Shown here one piece after another: positions 61,432 through 64,000 of a DNA stretch of 64,000 nt. Location: the NCBI RefSeq assembly GCF_021343995.1, contig NZ_JAJTTE010000033.1, positions 1-64,000 on the forward strand, written 5' to 3'. The stretch is from Pseudonocardia terrae (lineage in GTDB: Bacteria > Actinomycetota > Actinomycetes > Mycobacteriales > Pseudonocardiaceae). A program made the position numbers and the translations under genes. Position 1 is the stretch's first letter; the number at the start of each line of letters is the position of its first letter. A model generated the notes under the pieces. That model made no database searches. It saw nothing but the letters and a program-made list of their open reading frames with translations, and was not told where the DNA came from.

Positions 61432-63012
61432 ATGACCGACGACGACCTGGACCGCTACCTGCCGCCCTACACCGCGGAGATCGCGCGGGCGCGACGGCAG
61501 AGCATCGGGGCGCTCCTGGCCCGCACGGCGAAGAAGTACCCGGGCAAGCTCGCCGTGGTCCACCGCGACACCCGGCGCACCTTCGCCGAGCTCGACGCCG
61601 ACGTCAACCGGGTGGCGAACGCCCTGGTGGCGCAGGGTGTGCGGCGGAACCGCCGGGTCGCGATCCTGTCGCACAACTCGTACGCCTTCGTCGTCGCCTA
61701 CTTCGCGCTTGCCCGGATCGGCGCGATCTCCGTGCCGGTGAACTTCAACTTCACCGCGGGCGAGGTGCGCTATGCGCTCGAGGACAGCGGGGCCCGGGCG
61801 GCGATCGTCTCCGAGCGGCTCGCGCCGACGTTCGAGGAGGCCGGCGTCCCGGTCGAGCTGCAGGTCGTGGTCGGGGCGCGGGAGGGCTGGGTGTCCTTCG
61901 ACGAGCTGCTCGCGCACCCCGACGCCACCGAGCCCGACGTCGAGATCGGCGACGACGACCCGGTCCAGCTGCTCTACACCAGCGGCACCACCTCGGCCCC
62001 CAAGGGCGCGATCATGACGAGCCGCAACCTGACCGCCCAGTACGTGAGCGACATCGTCGACGGCGAGTACCACCGCGACGACGTCGAGCTGCACGCCCTG
62101 CCGCTCTACCACTGCGCGGCACTGCACGACTTCCTCACGCCGGACGTCTACCTGGGCGCGACCAGCGTGATCGTCGACTCCCCGGACCCGGAGACGATCC
62201 TGCGCACCGTCGAGGCCGAGAAGATCACCAAGATGTTCTGCCCGCCGACGGTGTGGATCCGTCTGCTGCGCTCCCCCGACTTCGACCGGTACGACCTGGG
62301 CTCGCTGCGGAAGGGCTACTACGGCGCGGCGATCATGCCCGTGGCCGTGCTCACGGAGCTCGGCGAGCGGCTGCCCGCGATCAGGCTGTTCAACTACTAC
62401 GGCCAGACCGAGCTGGCGCCCAACGCGACCGTGCTGTTCCCCGAGGAGCAGATCGCCAAGGCGGGGACGGCCGGGCGGGCGAGCCTCAACGTGGAGACCC
62501 GGCTGCACGACGACGGGGACAACCCGGTCCCCGTCGGGCAGGTCGGCGAGATCGTGCACCGCACCCCGCACGCGATGCGCGGGTACTGGGGCAAGCCGGA
62601 GGCGACCGCGGAGGCCTTCCGCAACGGCTGGTTCCACAGCGGTGACCTCGGCGTGATGGACGCCGACGGCTACCTCACGATCGTCGACCGCAAGAAGGAT
62701 ATCATCATCACCGGCGGCGAGAACGTCGCCAGCCGCGAGGTCGAGGACGCCATCTACGAGCACCCCGCCGTCAGCGAGGTCGCGGTGTTCGGGGTGAAGC
62801 ACCCGGAGTGGATCGAGGCCGTGGCCGCCGCGGTCGTGCTGCGCGAGGGCGCCTCCGCGGAGCCGGCGGAGATCGTCGCCCACACCCGCGAGCGCCTGGC
62901 CGGGTTCAAGGCGCCCAAGTACGTGGTGGTCGTCGACGAGCTGCCCAAGAACCCGAGCGGCAAGATCCTCAAGCGGGAGCTCCGCGACACCTACGCCGCC
63001 CTCGCCGACTGA
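61432..63012 (+). CDS. Acyl-CoA synthetase (FadD-like)
   Basis: A 526-residue AMP-forming ligase with the ATP motif LLYTSGTTSAPKGAIMTSRN, adenylate motif LFNYYGQTELAPNAT, hinge GYLTIVDRKKDIIITGGENV and catalytic lysine in NPSGKILKREL. The TTSAPK sequence replaces the usual TTGKPK, an unusual P-loop variant within the family. It follows the acyl-CoA dehydrogenase and may activate its substrate. ATG at 61432, after GAGGAGGCCCCGCGC. It converges with the rhodanese gene. Confidence 0.88.
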   Translation: MTDDDLDRYLPPYTAEIARARRQSIGALLARTAKKYPGKLAVVHRDTRRTFAELDADVNRVANALVAQGVRRNRRVAILSHNSYAFVVAYFALARIGAISVPVNFNFTAGEVRYALEDSGARAAIVSERLAPTFEEAGVPVELQVVVGAREGWVSFDELLAHPDATEPDVEIGDDDPVQLLYTSGTTSAPKGAIMTSRNLTAQYVSDIVDGEYHRDDVELHALPLYHCAALHDFLTPDVYLGATSVIVDSPDPETILRTVEAEKITKMFCPPTVWIRLLRSPDFDRYDLGSLRKGYYGAAIMPVAVLTELGERLPAIRLFNYYGQTELAPNATVLFPEEQIAKAGTAGRASLNVETRLHDDGDNPVPVGQVGEIVHRTPHAMRGYWGKPEATAEAFRNGWFHSGDLGVMDADGYLTIVDRKKDIIITGGENVASREVEDAIYEHPAVSEVAVFGVKHPEWIEAVAAAVVLREGASAEPAEIVAHTRERLAGFKAPKYVVVVDELPKNPSGKILKRELRDTYAALAD

Positions 63013-63034
63013 CCGCTGCGGCGGCCCTCGGGCG

Positions 63035-63412
63035 TCAGGCGGTGGGGAGGCCCGCCGCCTTCCACGCCCGGAACCCGCCGTCGAGGTCGGTGGCGTTGTG
63101 CAGGCCCAGGTCCTGCAGGGAGGCGGCGGCGAGGCTGGAGCTGTAGCCCTCGGAGCAGGCCACGATCCAGGTCACGTCGTGGTCGACGGCCTCGGGGATG
63201 CGGGCGCCGGAAGCCGGGTCGAGCCGCCACTCCAGGTGGTTGCGCTCGATCACCAGCGCGTCGGCGAAGGAGCCCTCCTCGTCGCGCTGCCACTGCGGGC
63301 GGGTGTCGACCAGGCGCGCGCCGCGCTCCAGGAGCCCGGCGGCCTCCTGCGGGTCCACGCGCTTCAGCCGGGCCCGCGCCTCGGCCAGCACGTCGGCGAT
63401 CGAGCGGCTCAT
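63035..63412 (-). CDS. Rhodanese-domain sulfurtransferase
   Basis: A 125-residue single-domain rhodanese: LVDTRPQWQRDEEG, VIERNHLEWRLDP, and the active loop VACSEGYSSSLAAASLQ with catalytic cysteine in CSEGYSS, then DLDGGFRAWKAAGLPT. It transfers sulfane sulfur to acceptors. The ATG at 63412 overlaps the stop of the upstream cysteine dioxygenase gene (ATGA), so both are coupled, fitting a joint role in cysteine sulfur oxidation. Confidence 0.92.
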   Translation of the reverse strand: MSRSIADVLAEARARLKRVDPQEAAGLLERGARLVDTRPQWQRDEEGSFADALVIERNHLEWRLDPASGARIPEAVDHDVTWIVACSEGYSSSLAAASLQDLGLHNATDLDGGFRAWKAAGLPTA

Positions 63413-63942
63413 GCCCCCACCTTCTCCGGTTCGTCCGTCAGCTCGGTGCGGGTGCGGCGCAGGAACTCCCCGTCCGGACCGGACGTCACCTCGTAGTAGC
63501 TCATCGCGGTCAGCGGCGGCGAGTAGGCGTGCACGCTGACCGCGGGCGCCTCGAGGTGGTTGGCGACGTCGTGCACGTGGCCGAGCGGGAAGGCGGCGCC
63601 GCGCCCCGCCCGCAGCGTACGGGCGCGCAGCCCCTGGCCGGCGACCCAGCGCTGCTCGACCAGGTCGCCGGAGACCACGGTGAGCGCGCCGAGCGAGCCG
63701 GCGTGGTCGTGCAGCTCCGCGATCTGCTCCTGGGCCCAGCTGATCAGCCAGACGTCCACGACGTCGTCGGAGTGCAGGCGGCGGGACCAGCGGTGCACGG
63801 GATCGACGTGCACCGCGTGCCGGCCGAGGCGGACCTCCTCGGCGTACCGGCGGGTCAGGTCGGTGAGGTCGGACAGGTCGAGCGGGGTGGGAGCGGTGGG
63901 ACGCAGGGCACGGGGACGAGCGGCAGGGGCGTGCGCGAGCAC
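63409..63942 (-). CDS. Cysteine dioxygenase family protein
   Basis: A 177-residue cupin that uses Fe(II) and oxygen to turn cysteine into cysteine sulfinic acid. Metal ligands are the histidines of LHDHAGSLGALTVVSG and HVHDVANHLEAPAVSVHAY. SPPLTAMSYYEVT is the conserved C-terminal cupin end, whose tyrosine normally takes part in catalysis. The GTG at 63942 follows TTGGAG at 5-nt spacing. The transcript probably begins within the last 58 bases of the window, so its promoter is not visible. It is coupled to the rhodanese gene. Confidence 0.88.
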   Translation of the reverse strand: MLAHAPAARPRALRPTAPTPLDLSDLTDLTRRYAEEVRLGRHAVHVDPVHRWSRRLHSDDVVDVWLISWAQEQIAELHDHAGSLGALTVVSGDLVEQRWVAGQGLRARTLRAGRGAAFPLGHVHDVANHLEAPAVSVHAYSPPLTAMSYYEVTSGPDGEFLRRTRTELTDEPEKVGA

Positions 63943-64000
63943 GGGTACTCCAAGGAGGGGACGACGCGAGCGGGGGGCCTGGGTCAGCTCGAGCTGCGAC

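Noticed and set aside
55380..61433. 2017-codon open frame on the minus strand opposite hrpA and the acyl-CoA dehydrogenase
   Set aside because: It mirrors GC-rich third-codon positions of the plus-strand genes, has His/Arg/Gly-rich composition and no domain, and hrpA is clearly the true gene.

Overview
This is a very GC-rich chromosomal window from an actinobacterium, most likely order Pseudonocardiales (Pseudonocardia or a close relative). The reasons are the SepH cell-division gene, DUF2505, DUF2516, DUF2530 and DUF2537 proteins, an HbhA-like gene, a mycofactocin-type regulator with its dehydrogenases, a class F sortase, and many leaderless GTG/ATG genes with a TANNNT box 6-8 nt before the start codon. 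No integrase, transposase, phage gene or CRISPR array was recognised, and most of the window reads as ordinary chromosome.

Layout. 0-3.6 kb holds sepH facing a DUF2537 membrane protein and a TrmH-type RNA methyltransferase, a block I recall from Mycobacterium (Rv0881-Rv0883c). 3.7-9.5 kb has a GCS2-type glutamate-cysteine ligase, an inverted 22-bp repeat array, and a tightly packed group (TcpC-like protein, ParA/CpaE-like P-loop protein, secreted LAS-type peptidase-like protein, GH16 glycosidase). 9.5-14.9 kb has an EamA exporter between two copies of a 77-bp element carrying an iron-box-like palindrome, then an MFS exporter, an NCS2 purine permease, DUF2530 and an SDR. 14.9-19.3 kb carries envelope and one-carbon genes (L,D-transpeptidase, murB, DUF2505, purU). 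19.3-22.2 kb has two tandem FAD oxidoreductase paralogues, each with a CRP-type palindrome upstream. 22.3-31.4 kb has lon, YbaK, DUF2516, an HbhA-like gene, an XRE regulator, a crcB pair, DUF445, a primase-domain protein, an epimerase and cspA.

31.8-38.4 kb holds a fatty acid desaturase, a proline-rich secreted protein, a second 22-bp array, an MftR-like TetR regulator divergent from two mycofactocin-coupled dehydrogenases, an APH-like gene remnant, an ECF sigma factor with a SnoaL-like tail and a small secreted protein. 38.7-44.6 kb has a GT39-type membrane glycosyltransferase, an FGE-like protein, a tRNA-Glu/Asp/Phe cluster, csoR-copZ under a palindromic CsoR-type operator, and an SGNH hydrolase. 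44.8-50.6 kb has a PrpE-type acyl-CoA synthetase, an excalibur protein coupled to a class F sortase, a 3Fe-4S ferredoxin and a second acyl-CoA synthetase. 50.7-64 kb has an MFS transporter, DUF72, M20 peptidase, beta-lactamase fold hydrolase, hrpA helicase, acyl-CoA dehydrogenase, a third acyl-CoA synthetase, and a rhodanese/cysteine dioxygenase pair.

Functional themes are cell-wall and envelope work, acyl-CoA metabolism (three AMP-forming ligases, one dehydrogenase), mycofactocin-linked redox chemistry, copper sensing and sulfur amino acid oxidation. The least explained signals are the 22-bp GCGANTCGC arrays just after stop codons, the duplicated 77-bp element, the paired CRP sites and the sortase partner's C-terminal motif. 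All family calls rest on reading the translated sequence; no database search was run.
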